Shown here: in pieces, positions 9,972-17,038 of the stretch
Numbering within the stretch: position 1 is the first letter of the stretch
Layout: the number at the start of each line of letters is the position of its first letter
Source: JAMLJG01 sp035327585
GTDB taxonomy: Bacteria > Verrucomicrobiota > Kiritimatiellia > CAIVKH01
Reading direction: 5' to 3'
NCBI GenBank assembly: GCA_035327585.1
Contig: DAOLDD010000004.1
Coordinates: 62,001 to 126,000, forward strand
DNA: 64,000 nucleotides
Program-made: the position numbers and the translations under genes
The notes under the pieces: generated by a model
Told to the model about the DNA's origin: nothing
What the model saw: only the letters and a program-made list of their open reading frames with translations
Databases searched by the model: none

Positions 9972-10727
9972 TCAGGAGGGGGCCTGCGTGGACGGCGCGG
10001 AAATGCCTTCGGGTCGCCGAATCGCACCTCGCGATTGCCGGAGCATGCGGAGGGCGGCGAGGTGGCCGGCGACGAGGCCGCCGAGAAAGATCGGCCAGTT
10101 GAAGCGCAGGGGGACGTAGGTGTGGAAGGCGCGGGTGGCGGCTTCGGTGTGTAGGGCGCGGTCGGGTTCCGCGGCGACGACGCGGGCGACCAACTGAAGC
10201 GGCTCCTCCATGAAGGTCCACAGGACCAGCGCGGCGCTCGCGGCGATCCACAGGACATCGGCGCGCCGCATCCGCAGGCCCGAATCGGCGAGGCGCCAGC
10301 TTGCCGCGCCGACTGCGCACATCGCGGTGCAATACAACACGGGGGCGAGCACGGGCCCGACCCAGGGCAGCGGGATGAGAAAGAGAATGTCCCACTCCAG
10401 CCACGAGGCCGGCCAGTCGAGCGCGACCTTGAGCGCGGCGTAGTAGGCAATATCCCAAATGGCGAAGCTCCACAGGAAGAGCGCGAATTGTCGGAGGAAA
10501 CCGCGCGCGGCCAGGGCCGCGAGTCCGCCGAGCATCAGCAGCGTGCACGCCTCGCGCGCCAGCTCCGCGAGGTAGATTGCGCGCGGCATCGGCGCGAGGG
10601 GAAACGTGAAACCGTCCGGATAGTACAGCGCGCGGAGATAGATCACGACGATCCCCTCCAGCGCGCCCATGGCGACGCCGAACACCAACAGCGCCGCCCA
10701 CCAGCGTATGCGCGTGCCCGCGTTCAT
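9972..10727 (-). CDS. Multi-pass membrane protein of unknown function
   Basis: 251 residues with about six or seven hydrophobic segments and a short basic C-terminal tail. Charged residues sit in the helices (WDIAYYAALK, WLEWDILFLIPLPW), which is unusual for a simple transporter. I do not recognise the family. ATG 10727 is preferred; a GTG 18 bases upstream is also in frame, and neither has a convincing ribosome site. It stands alone on the minus strand, downstream of but separated from the mrp operon by about 60 bases, so read-through from mrpG is possible. Confidence 0.65.
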   Translation of the reverse strand: MNAGTRIRWWAALLVFGVAMGALEGIVVIYLRALYYPDGFTFPLAPMPRAIYLAELAREACTLLMLGGLAALAARGFLRQFALFLWSFAIWDIAYYAALKVALDWPASWLEWDILFLIPLPWVGPVLAPVLYCTAMCAVGAASWRLADSGLRMRRADVLWIAASAALVLWTFMEEPLQLVARVVAAEPDRALHTEAATRAFHTYVPLRFNWPIFLGGLVAGHLAALRMLRQSRGAIRRPEGISAPSTQAPS

Positions 10728-10788
10728 GCGCAGAGCGTAGCGCACCGGTGGGGCGGAGGAAAGCGGGAGCGATTCAGATTATTCCACC

Positions 10789-11160
10789 CTAAATCTTCGG
10801 CGCTTCGCCGTCGGGGTCGGGGCCTTCGGCTTGTTCGGGCTTGGGGCCGGGCCATTCGTTGACCACGGTGCCTTTCCAGAGCGGCGTCTTGGAGAGGTAG
10901 GCGGAGCGGCCGATCATGTGGGCCGCGACGGGGGCGGTGATGAGGAAGAACACCATGATGAGGATGGAGCGCGTGACGATGCCCAGCTCGCCGAAATACA
11001 GCGCGACGGCCACCATGACGCCGATCACGCCCACGGTGCCGACCTTCGTGGCGGCGTGCATCCGGGTGTAGAGATCGGGCATGCGGATCACGCCGACCGC
11101 GGCGAGCAGCATGAACAGGCTGCCGCCGACCATGGCGAACAGGATCAACGCGTCCTTCAT
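10789..11160 (-). CDS. mrpG: Mrp-type Na+/H+ antiporter subunit G
   Basis: 123 residues with three membrane segments and the subunit G signature GVIRMPDLYTRMHAATK close to the N-terminus. MrpG is a small essential part of the multisubunit Mrp (Mnh/Pha) cation/proton antiporter in the inner membrane, which exports Na+ at the expense of the proton gradient. It is the last gene of the operon; its start overlaps the mrpF stop (ATGA). The C-terminus after the third helix is hydrophilic and proline-rich (PGPKPEQAEG), probably cytoplasmic. Confidence 0.93.
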   Translation of the reverse strand: MKDALILFAMVGGSLFMLLAAVGVIRMPDLYTRMHAATKVGTVGVIGVMVAVALYFGELGIVTRSILIMVFFLITAPVAAHMIGRSAYLSKTPLWKGTVVNEWPGPKPEQAEGPDPDGEAPKI

Positions 11161-11432
11161 GGCGGACCTCCGCGGCGAATGTACAGGGCGAGGGCGACGG
11201 TGCCGAGAAACGCGAGCAGCGCGAGGGCGATGCCGGCGGACAGGAAAACCGCCTGCCCGGTGACGATGGCGTAGAGGGCGATGATGCCGACGGCGAGCGT
11301 GGTGAGCAGGTCGATGGCGATCACGCGGTCGGGCAGGGTCGGCCCGCGCAATACGCGATAGAGCGCGAGCAGCATGGCGAGGGAGAGCACCGCCATCATC
11401 ACGAGCGCCACGTCGGGAATCATCTCCTTCAT
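11157..11432 (-). CDS. mrpF: Mrp-type Na+/H+ antiporter subunit F
   Basis: 91 residues and three hydrophobic segments, with the subunit F motif YRVLRGPTLPDRVIAIDLL after the first helix. It is needed for assembly and activity of the Mrp complex. It is separated from mrpE by 103 bases that hold a hairpin-forming repeat, the only loose joint in an otherwise overlapping operon, and is translationally coupled to mrpG at its 3' end. Confidence 0.92.
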   Translation of the reverse strand: MKEMIPDVALVMMAVLSLAMLLALYRVLRGPTLPDRVIAIDLLTTLAVGIIALYAIVTGQAVFLSAGIALALLAFLGTVALALYIRRGGPP

Positions 11433-11446
11433 GCAGACCCCCCCGG

Positions 11447-11510
11447 TGGAGGGCGGCGCGCCGTCGCCGCCGGATGAAGGCCCGCGGCGCTGACGGCGCA
11501 GCGCCCTCCA
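11447..11510. repeat. Inverted repeat inside the mrp operon (between mrpE and mrpF)
   Basis: The left arm TGGAGGGCGGCGC (11447-11459) pairs with GCGCCCTCCA (11501-11510). The spacer is itself GC-rich with internal complementarity (CGCCG, GCGGCGC). It occupies most of the 103-base mrpE-mrpF gap. It could be an RNA hairpin that sets the ratio of downstream subunits, or simply an inserted dispersed repeat. Confidence 0.55.
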
Positions 11511-11535
11511 GGCATCGAAGCGGGCGAAATGGCGG

Positions 11536-12009
11536 TCATCGGATCAACTCCAGCAGGCGGCGCTCCAGGCCGTCCTTGATGTCGCGGCGGATGGCCTCGG
11601 GATCCTCGGCGAACATGGCGTGGATGTAGAGCGTGCTCCGGTCCGGCGAGACGTCGAGGCTGAGGGTGCCGGGCGTGAGGGTGATGAGGTTCGCGACGAG
11701 CGTGATTTCCAAATCCGTTTTCGCGGAGAGCGGGATGGCGAGGATGCCGGGGCGATTGTAATGCGTGGGCGTGATGACGTCCCACGCGACGCGCGCGCTG
11801 GAGACGATCATTTCCTTCAGGAAATAAACGATAAAGCCAATGGTGCGCGGAAATTTGGAATAGTACGCGCTGTCGCCCATGAGCGGCTTGAGCAGCAGCA
11901 GGCTGATGTAGCCGAAGAGGAAGCCGACGACGAGGTTGGCGAGGGAGAACGTGCCGGTCATCGCGGCCCAGATGATCGCGAGCATGAAATTGGAGAAGAG
12001 CATCATCAT
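11536..12009 (-). CDS. mrpE: Mrp-type Na+/H+ antiporter subunit E
   Basis: 157 residues: two N-terminal membrane segments, then a hydrophilic domain with NLITLTPGTLSLDVSPD and YIHAMF, the MrpE pattern. Three consecutive ATG codons lie at the start; the first overlaps the mrpD stop codon and is chosen for the coupling. MrpE is peripheral to the ion path and supports assembly of the complex. Confidence 0.93.
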   Translation of the reverse strand: MMMLFSNFMLAIIWAAMTGTFSLANLVVGFLFGYISLLLLKPLMGDSAYYSKFPRTIGFIVYFLKEMIVSSARVAWDVITPTHYNRPGILAIPLSAKTDLEITLVANLITLTPGTLSLDVSPDRSTLYIHAMFAEDPEAIRRDIKDGLERRLLELIR

Positions 12010-13511
12010 GGCGCGGCGCCCTCCCCGAGGACGGCCCGGATATAGGCGGCGGGATCAAGCACCTGGTGCGCCGCCTCCGTCGCGAGGTCAAACAGCGGTC
12101 CGGCGGAAAGGCCGATCACGACGGTGCAGGCGGCGAGCAGCGCGATGGGCGCGACAAGGCGGTTCCACCGCGCACCGGTGACGTCCGGCGCGTCCACCGC
12201 GCCCGCGGGCGCGGCTTTCCAGAACACCTCGCCCCAAATCTTGGTCATGGAAAACAGCGTGAGCAGGCTGACACCGAGCGCGGTGGCGACGAGCGGATAC
12301 GCGCCGGCCTCGATGCCCGCGACGATCAATGTGAGCTTCGCGAAGAAACCCGAGAGCGGCGGAATGCCCGCGAGGGAGAAGGCGGGGACGAGGAAGAGGA
12401 TCGCGAGCCAGGGGCGCGCGGTGTAGAAGCCGCCGAGGTCCTTGAGTTCACCGGTCCCGCGCAGGTAGTGCACCACGCCCGCGACGAGGAACAGGTTCGT
12501 CTTCACGAGGATGTGGTGCATGATGTAGAAGATCGCGCCGGCGATGGCGAGCGGCGTGAACAGCGCGAGCCCCATGATCATGTAGCCGATCTGGCTGACG
12601 ATGTGGAACGAGAGGATGCGCCGGAACTCATGCTGCGCGGCGGCGCCGAGCACGCCGGTGACCATCGTGAACGCGGCGAGCCAGATCATCATCGGCTGCG
12701 TGAAGTCCTCCTCCAGCGGGAAGATCAGCGTGAACACACGGATCATCGCGTAGACGCCGACCTTTGTGAGCAGGCCCGCGAAGAGCGCGGAGACGGCGGG
12801 TGGCGGGGTGTGGTAGGACGCGGGCAGCCAGAAGAAGAGCGGGAAGATGCCGGCCTTGATGCCGAAGGCGGTGAGAAAGAGGATGGCCATCACGGTGGTG
12901 AGCCCGTGTTCTTTTTCCGCGCCGATTTTCACCGCGAGGTCCGCCATGTTGAGCGTGCCGACCGCGCCGTAGAGCAGGCCCGCGGCGGCGAGAAACAGCG
13001 CGGAGGAGAGGAAGTTCAGCGCGACATATTTCACCGCGCCCTCGATCTGCGGCTTTTCGCCGCCCAGCGCGAGCAGGACGAACGACGCCATCAGCATGAC
13101 CTCGAACCAGACGTAGAGGTTGAAGATGTCGCCGGTGAGGAAGGCGCCGTTCACGCCCATCAGCAATACGAGCAGCAGCGGATAGTAGCCGTGCCGCTCG
13201 CGCGCGGTCTCGGCGGCGCCGACGGAATAGACCGTCACCGCGAAACCCGTCACCGAGGCGAGCACCACCATGATCGCGCCGAGCAGGTCGGCGACGAGCG
13301 AGATGCCGAACGGGGCCGGCCAGTTGCCCGCCTGGATCGCGTGGATGCCCTCCGCGCGCACGCGCAGCAGCAGCAGCACGGAGAGGACGGTGAGCAGGGC
13401 GGTGCCGCCGACGGCGATGACGCGCTGGGCGCGCGGCGACCGGGCGGCGAACAGCGCGAGGATCGCCAGGAACAGGGGCAGGAGGATGGGCGCGACGAGC
13501 AGGGTGTTCAT
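12006..13511 (-). CDS. mrpD: Mrp-type Na+/H+ antiporter subunit D
   Basis: 501 residues, about 14 membrane helices, homologous to complex I antiporter-like subunits (NuoL/M/N). The conserved ion-path residues are visible: the glutamate in NLYVWFEVMLMASF and the lysine in FAGLLTKVGVYAMIR, with FFWLPASYHTPPPAVSA between them. It forms the second proton/cation path of the Mrp complex beside MrpA. It overlaps mrpC at its start and mrpE at its end by ATGA. Confidence 0.95.
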   Translation of the reverse strand: MNTLLVAPILLPLFLAILALFAARSPRAQRVIAVGGTALLTVLSVLLLLRVRAEGIHAIQAGNWPAPFGISLVADLLGAIMVVLASVTGFAVTVYSVGAAETARERHGYYPLLLVLLMGVNGAFLTGDIFNLYVWFEVMLMASFVLLALGGEKPQIEGAVKYVALNFLSSALFLAAAGLLYGAVGTLNMADLAVKIGAEKEHGLTTVMAILFLTAFGIKAGIFPLFFWLPASYHTPPPAVSALFAGLLTKVGVYAMIRVFTLIFPLEEDFTQPMMIWLAAFTMVTGVLGAAAQHEFRRILSFHIVSQIGYMIMGLALFTPLAIAGAIFYIMHHILVKTNLFLVAGVVHYLRGTGELKDLGGFYTARPWLAILFLVPAFSLAGIPPLSGFFAKLTLIVAGIEAGAYPLVATALGVSLLTLFSMTKIWGEVFWKAAPAGAVDAPDVTGARWNRLVAPIALLAACTVVIGLSAGPLFDLATEAAHQVLDPAAYIRAVLGEGAAP

Positions 13512-13855
13512 GTGTCCGTGCTCCGCAAGTCGTGCAGGTCGTCGGTGCCCGTGGTCTGGTACGCGCGCAGGAAGAGGATCAACGCGAACGCAAGCACGGC
13601 GAAGCTGATGACGATGGCGGTGAGAATGAGCGCCTGCGGCAGCGGGTCGGCGTGCAGCGCGGCGGGTACGTCCGCGTCTTCGGCGATCAGCGGCGGGTTG
13701 CCCCGGGTCAGGCCGCCCGCCGTGAAGATGAGCAGGTTCGCGCCGTGCGAAAGCAGGGCGAGGCCGAGGAGGAACTTCACCATGTTGCGGCGTTGCATCA
13801 GGTAAATGCCCGCCGCGTAGAGGACGCCGACCAGGATGGCCATGAGAATTTCCAT
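13508..13855 (-). CDS. mrpC: Mrp-type Na+/H+ antiporter subunit C
   Basis: 115 residues with three helices, homologous to NuoK: an N-terminal ILVGVLYAAGIYLMQRRNMVK, then LLSHGANLLIF and a third helix containing QALILTAIVISFAVLAF. It packs against MrpD. The start lies two bases after the mrpB stop and the end overlaps mrpD. Confidence 0.93.
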   Translation of the reverse strand: MEILMAILVGVLYAAGIYLMQRRNMVKFLLGLALLSHGANLLIFTAGGLTRGNPPLIAEDADVPAALHADPLPQALILTAIVISFAVLAFALILFLRAYQTTGTDDLHDLRSTDT

Positions 13856-13857
13856 GG

Positions 13858-14277
13858 TCAGCCCTCCTCCTCCGCGAGGGCGAAAATAATCGCGGTGGTC
13901 ACGCCGAGCACAACGAGGTAGACGCCGATGTCAAAGAGCACCGGGGTGCCGACCTTGATGACGTCGAAGCCGGGCGCGCTGAAACTGGTCCAGCGCGAGG
14001 TGAGATAGGGTGCGCCGCCCAACGCGCCGCCCAGCCCGGAGAGCAGCGAGCAGAACAGGCCGATCGCCGCGACCTGCAGGGGCGGGAGCCGGAGCAGCTT
14101 GCGCGCGGACGAGACGTCGAACGCGAGCGCGAAGAGCGCGAGGCCGGACGCCGCGGCGAGGCCGCCGACGAAGCCGCCGCCCGGATAGTTGTGGCCCGCG
14201 AGCAACAGGTAGATCGAGAAGAGCAACAGCAGCGGCACCACGTAGCGCGTGGCGGTGCGCAGGATGAGCGAACTCAT
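13858..14277 (-). CDS. mrpB: Mrp-type Na+/H+ antiporter subunit B
   Basis: 139 residues, four hydrophobic segments, with the subunit B motif LLAGHNYPGGGFVGGL in the first loop and the conserved GVYLVVLGVTTAIIFAL end helix. The start overlaps the stop of mrpA (ATGA). This is a stand-alone MrpB in addition to the related domain at the end of MrpA, the usual seven-gene (group 1) arrangement. Confidence 0.93.
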   Translation of the reverse strand: MSSLILRTATRYVVPLLLLFSIYLLLAGHNYPGGGFVGGLAAASGLALFALAFDVSSARKLLRLPPLQVAAIGLFCSLLSGLGGALGGAPYLTSRWTSFSAPGFDVIKVGTPVLFDIGVYLVVLGVTTAIIFALAEEEG

Positions 14278-16562
14278 GAGGCGCCGTCCTTTCCGCGCAG
14301 GCGCAATTTCAGGAGGGAGACGACGCCAATGCCGGCGACGACGAGCACGGTGATTTCACCCAGCGTATCGAGCGCGCGGAAGTCGACGAGGATCACGTTG
14401 ACGATGTTCTTGCCGTACGCGCTGGTCCAGCTGTGTTCGGAGAAATAGCGCGAGATCGAGGGCGCGAGCGAGGTCTGGTTCGCGGCGAGCGTGAGCGCGG
14501 CCATGAACAGGCCGACCAGCGCCGCGACGAGGAAGTCGAATATCCGTGCGCGGCGAGACGAGCGCCCGGTGAAGGCGGGCAGATGGTGGAAGGAGAGCAC
14601 GAAGAGGATGACGGTCAGCGTCTCGATCACGAGTTGCGTCATCGCGAGGTCCGGCGCGCCGTAGAAGACGAAGAAAATCGCGATGGCATAGCCGACGACG
14701 CCGATCGAGGCGATGGCGGCCATGCGGGAGCGCGAAAAGAGGGTGCCCGTCGTCGCGAGCAGGACCAGCGCGACGACGACGATGTCGTTCCGGTCGATCG
14801 GCGTGAGCGTGGTCCATTCGAGGCGCAGGTTGGCGCGCAGGATGAACCAGCCCATCGCGCCGAGCAGGAATATCATGATGGTGAGCAGATAACTGCGCAG
14901 CGAGCCGCTTTGCAGGAGGCGCGTCTGTCCCTTGGCGGAGGCGTTGAGCAGGCGCAGGCCCAATGCGTAACCGTTGTCGGGGCCCAGTTTGGCGATGGGG
15001 GCGAACCAATGGGCGAGCGCGCGGACGACCGGCCACAGGCAGACGGCCAGGAGTCCGGCGAGCAGGGTGACGCCGCTCAACAGCAGCTCCGTGTTGAAAC
15101 CATGCCAGAGCACCAGCTTGATCGCCTGCGGTGCGCCGACGATGGAGGATGCGGCGGGCGCGACGAGGTTTTTCCCGACCCACGGTGCGGCCAATCCACA
15201 GGCGAGGCCCAGCACGCCGAGCGTGAGCGGACCCGACCACATCGCGGCGGGCGCCTCGTGCGGGTGGTGCGGTGTTTCGCGTGTTGCGCCGAGGAAGGGC
15301 TTGAAGCCGACGAGATAGGCGACGACGAAGAAGAATGCGCCTGCGAGCACGGAAACCGCGAGCAGGGCGTGACCGGGGTCCGCGCCGTAGAGCAGTTCCT
15401 TGCCGAGGAAGCCGAAAAACGGCGGCAGGCCCATCATGGAAAGCCCCGCGAGCGCGGCGGCCCACGCGGTATACGGCAGGTGCTTGCGCAGGCCACCGAG
15501 TTTCGCGACGTCCTTCTCGCCGGTTTCGTGGTCGATGATGCCGGCGATGAGGAAGAGCGCGGCCTTATAGAGGGCGTGCGCGAGCAGGAAGGTCGCCGCC
15601 GCCTTCGCCGCCGCGACGGTGCCGAGCCCGAGCAGCATCGTCATCGCGCCGAGCGCGGCGACGGTGGTGTAGGCGAGCAGGCGCTTGAGGATCGTCTGGC
15701 CGAACGCCATCGTCGCGCCGATCAGCAGTGTCGCGCCGCCGATTAGCGGTACGACGGTGGTCCAGAGTTCAGCGCCCGACGCGAGCGGGTGCAGGCGCGC
15801 GAGCAGGTAGACGCCGGCTTTAACCATCGTCGACGAGTGCAGGTAGGCGCTGGCCGGAGTGGGGGCCGCCATTGCATTGGGCAGCCAGAAGTGGAACGGG
15901 AACTGCGCGGACTTCGTGAACGCGCCGACGAGCAGCAGGCCGAGCGCGGGCGTGAACAGCGGGTGCGCGGTCAGTTCCGGGGAGGCGATCAGCGTGGAGA
16001 GCGAATAGGAACCGCCCGCGTGGCCGAGCACGAGCAGGCCGGCGAGCAGGAAGAGTCCGCCGAGGCCGGTGACGAGCAGCGCTTGCAGCGCGGCCTTGCG
16101 CGATTTTTCGTCTTCGTGATGGTGCCCGATCAGCAGGTAGGACGTGAAACTCGTCAGCTCCCAGAACACGAACAGCGCCAGCACGTCGTCCGCGAGCACC
16201 ACGCCGAGCATCGACGCCATGAAGAGGAACAGCGCGGCGATGAACCGGTGCCGTTCCGGGTCGTCTTTCAGATACGCGCCCGCGTACCAGACGACAAACG
16301 CGCCGATGCCGCTGATGAGCAGCGCGAAGAGCAGGGCGAGGCCATCAAGGCGCAGGGCGAATTCGAAGCCCATCCCCGGCAGCCACGGCAGCGAGGCGGC
16401 CGCGGGCGTCCCGCCCTTGACGGCGGGCAGGTGAGCGAGGAAATACGCGAATGCGCCGGCCGGCAGCAGCGCCAGCGGTCCCGCCGCGCGGTCGCCCCAG
16501 CGGCGGAACAGCCACGGCGTCGCGAATCCGGCGAGCACCAGGATGGAAAGCACGATCAGCAT
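14274..16562 (-). CDS. mrpA: Mrp-type Na+/H+ antiporter subunit A
   Basis: 762 residues, close to the usual ~770-800. Residues 1-~480 are a NuoL-like antiporter core with the glutamate of LFVFWELTSFTSYLL and the lysines of FTKSAQFPFHFWLPNA and SSTMVKAGVYLLAR. Residues ~560-760 hold the MrpA-specific C-terminal part: the DLAMTQLVIETLTVILFVL segment and a last domain with LDTLGEITVLVVAGIGV. It is the largest subunit and the likely Na+ path. First gene of mrpABCDEFG, reading leftwards. The start codon lies about 11 bases after a candidate -10 box. The operon points to a cell that must export Na+ or resist alkalinity. Confidence 0.95.
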   Translation of the reverse strand: MLIVLSILVLAGFATPWLFRRWGDRAAGPLALLPAGAFAYFLAHLPAVKGGTPAAASLPWLPGMGFEFALRLDGLALLFALLISGIGAFVVWYAGAYLKDDPERHRFIAALFLFMASMLGVVLADDVLALFVFWELTSFTSYLLIGHHHEDEKSRKAALQALLVTGLGGLFLLAGLLVLGHAGGSYSLSTLIASPELTAHPLFTPALGLLLVGAFTKSAQFPFHFWLPNAMAAPTPASAYLHSSTMVKAGVYLLARLHPLASGAELWTTVVPLIGGATLLIGATMAFGQTILKRLLAYTTVAALGAMTMLLGLGTVAAAKAAATFLLAHALYKAALFLIAGIIDHETGEKDVAKLGGLRKHLPYTAWAAALAGLSMMGLPPFFGFLGKELLYGADPGHALLAVSVLAGAFFFVVAYLVGFKPFLGATRETPHHPHEAPAAMWSGPLTLGVLGLACGLAAPWVGKNLVAPAASSIVGAPQAIKLVLWHGFNTELLLSGVTLLAGLLAVCLWPVVRALAHWFAPIAKLGPDNGYALGLRLLNASAKGQTRLLQSGSLRSYLLTIMIFLLGAMGWFILRANLRLEWTTLTPIDRNDIVVVALVLLATTGTLFSRSRMAAIASIGVVGYAIAIFFVFYGAPDLAMTQLVIETLTVILFVLSFHHLPAFTGRSSRRARIFDFLVAALVGLFMAALTLAANQTSLAPSISRYFSEHSWTSAYGKNIVNVILVDFRALDTLGEITVLVVAGIGVVSLLKLRLRGKDGAS

Positions 16563-16573
16563 GTCGGGCGCAA

Positions 16574-16601
16574 AAGATAGTGGAAACGGCCCCGATGTGA
16601 A
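16574..16601 (-). promoter_or_regulatory. Candidate promoter of the mrp operon
   Basis: On the minus strand, TTCACA (16601-16596), a 16-base spacer and TATCTT (16579-16574) lie just ahead of the mrpA start at 16562. The expected transcription start is only a few bases before the ATG, so the message would be almost leaderless. Sequence match only. Confidence 0.4.
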
Positions 16602-16651
16602 GCCTAACCCGCCGTCTTAATGCACCGAACGAAACCGGGGCTGCGCTTGTT

Positions 16652-16912
16652 TTACGGTTGTTCTGTTGTAAACAAAACGCGGTCGGCGGAGGCGTGGAGG
16701 GCATTGCAGATTCGGTAAAGCAGCGTGACAGAAAAATTCAACTCGCCGCGTTCGATCCTGCTGATGGTCCGGTCATGCGTGTCCGCAAGTTCAGCCAGCG
16801 CTTCTTGGCTCAATCCCGCCTCTTTGCGGTAGTCGCGAAGTGTGCGGCCCACCGCTCTCAAATCGAGCGATTTTTTGTGTTTGGAGCGCGAGATCAACAC
16901 CCCCAAAGTCAA
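16652..16912 (-). CDS. XRE-family helix-turn-helix transcriptional regulator
   Basis: 86 residues. A Cro/C1-type HTH covers residues ~18-75: VGRTLRDYRKEAGLSQEALA, the recognition helix around ADTHDRTISRIERGE, then LLYRICNALHASADRVLF. It is a single-domain DNA-binding protein. The proposed start is TTG at 16912, because AAGGAG lies nine bases upstream of it (plus-strand 16922-16927); an in-frame GTG at 16900 is possible. It is divergent from the 991-residue exported protein, 126 bases away, and could regulate it. It marks the left edge of the lower-GC island. Confidence 0.82.
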   Translation of the reverse strand: MTLGVLISRSKHKKSLDLRAVGRTLRDYRKEAGLSQEALAELADTHDRTISRIERGELNFSVTLLYRICNALHASADRVLFTTEQP

Positions 16913-16925
16913 CCAAACATACTCC

Positions 16926-16955
16926 TTGCGCTACACAGCGGATCGGCTGTATTTT
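16926..16955 (+). promoter_or_regulatory. Candidate promoter of the low-GC exported protein
   Basis: TTGCGC (16926-16931), an 18-base spacer and TATTTT (16950-16955) point at the gene starting at 17039. The spacer contains ACAGC/GCTGT, a short dyad between divergent xre and the exported-protein gene that a small HTH repressor could bind. Weak evidence, by sequence only. Confidence 0.3.
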
Positions 16956-17038
16956 TTTGACGAAGTCGATAATTCGTGGATTCCCCGATTGTTGAAGTTT
17001 GTGCGTTCAGGGAAAATGCAGCCCAACGAGACCATGGC

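Noticed and set aside
16950..16957. T-run after ACAGC/GCTGT as a terminator
   Set aside because: No gene upstream on the plus strand would need it; the stem is only five bases. It is more likely part of the divergent promoter region.
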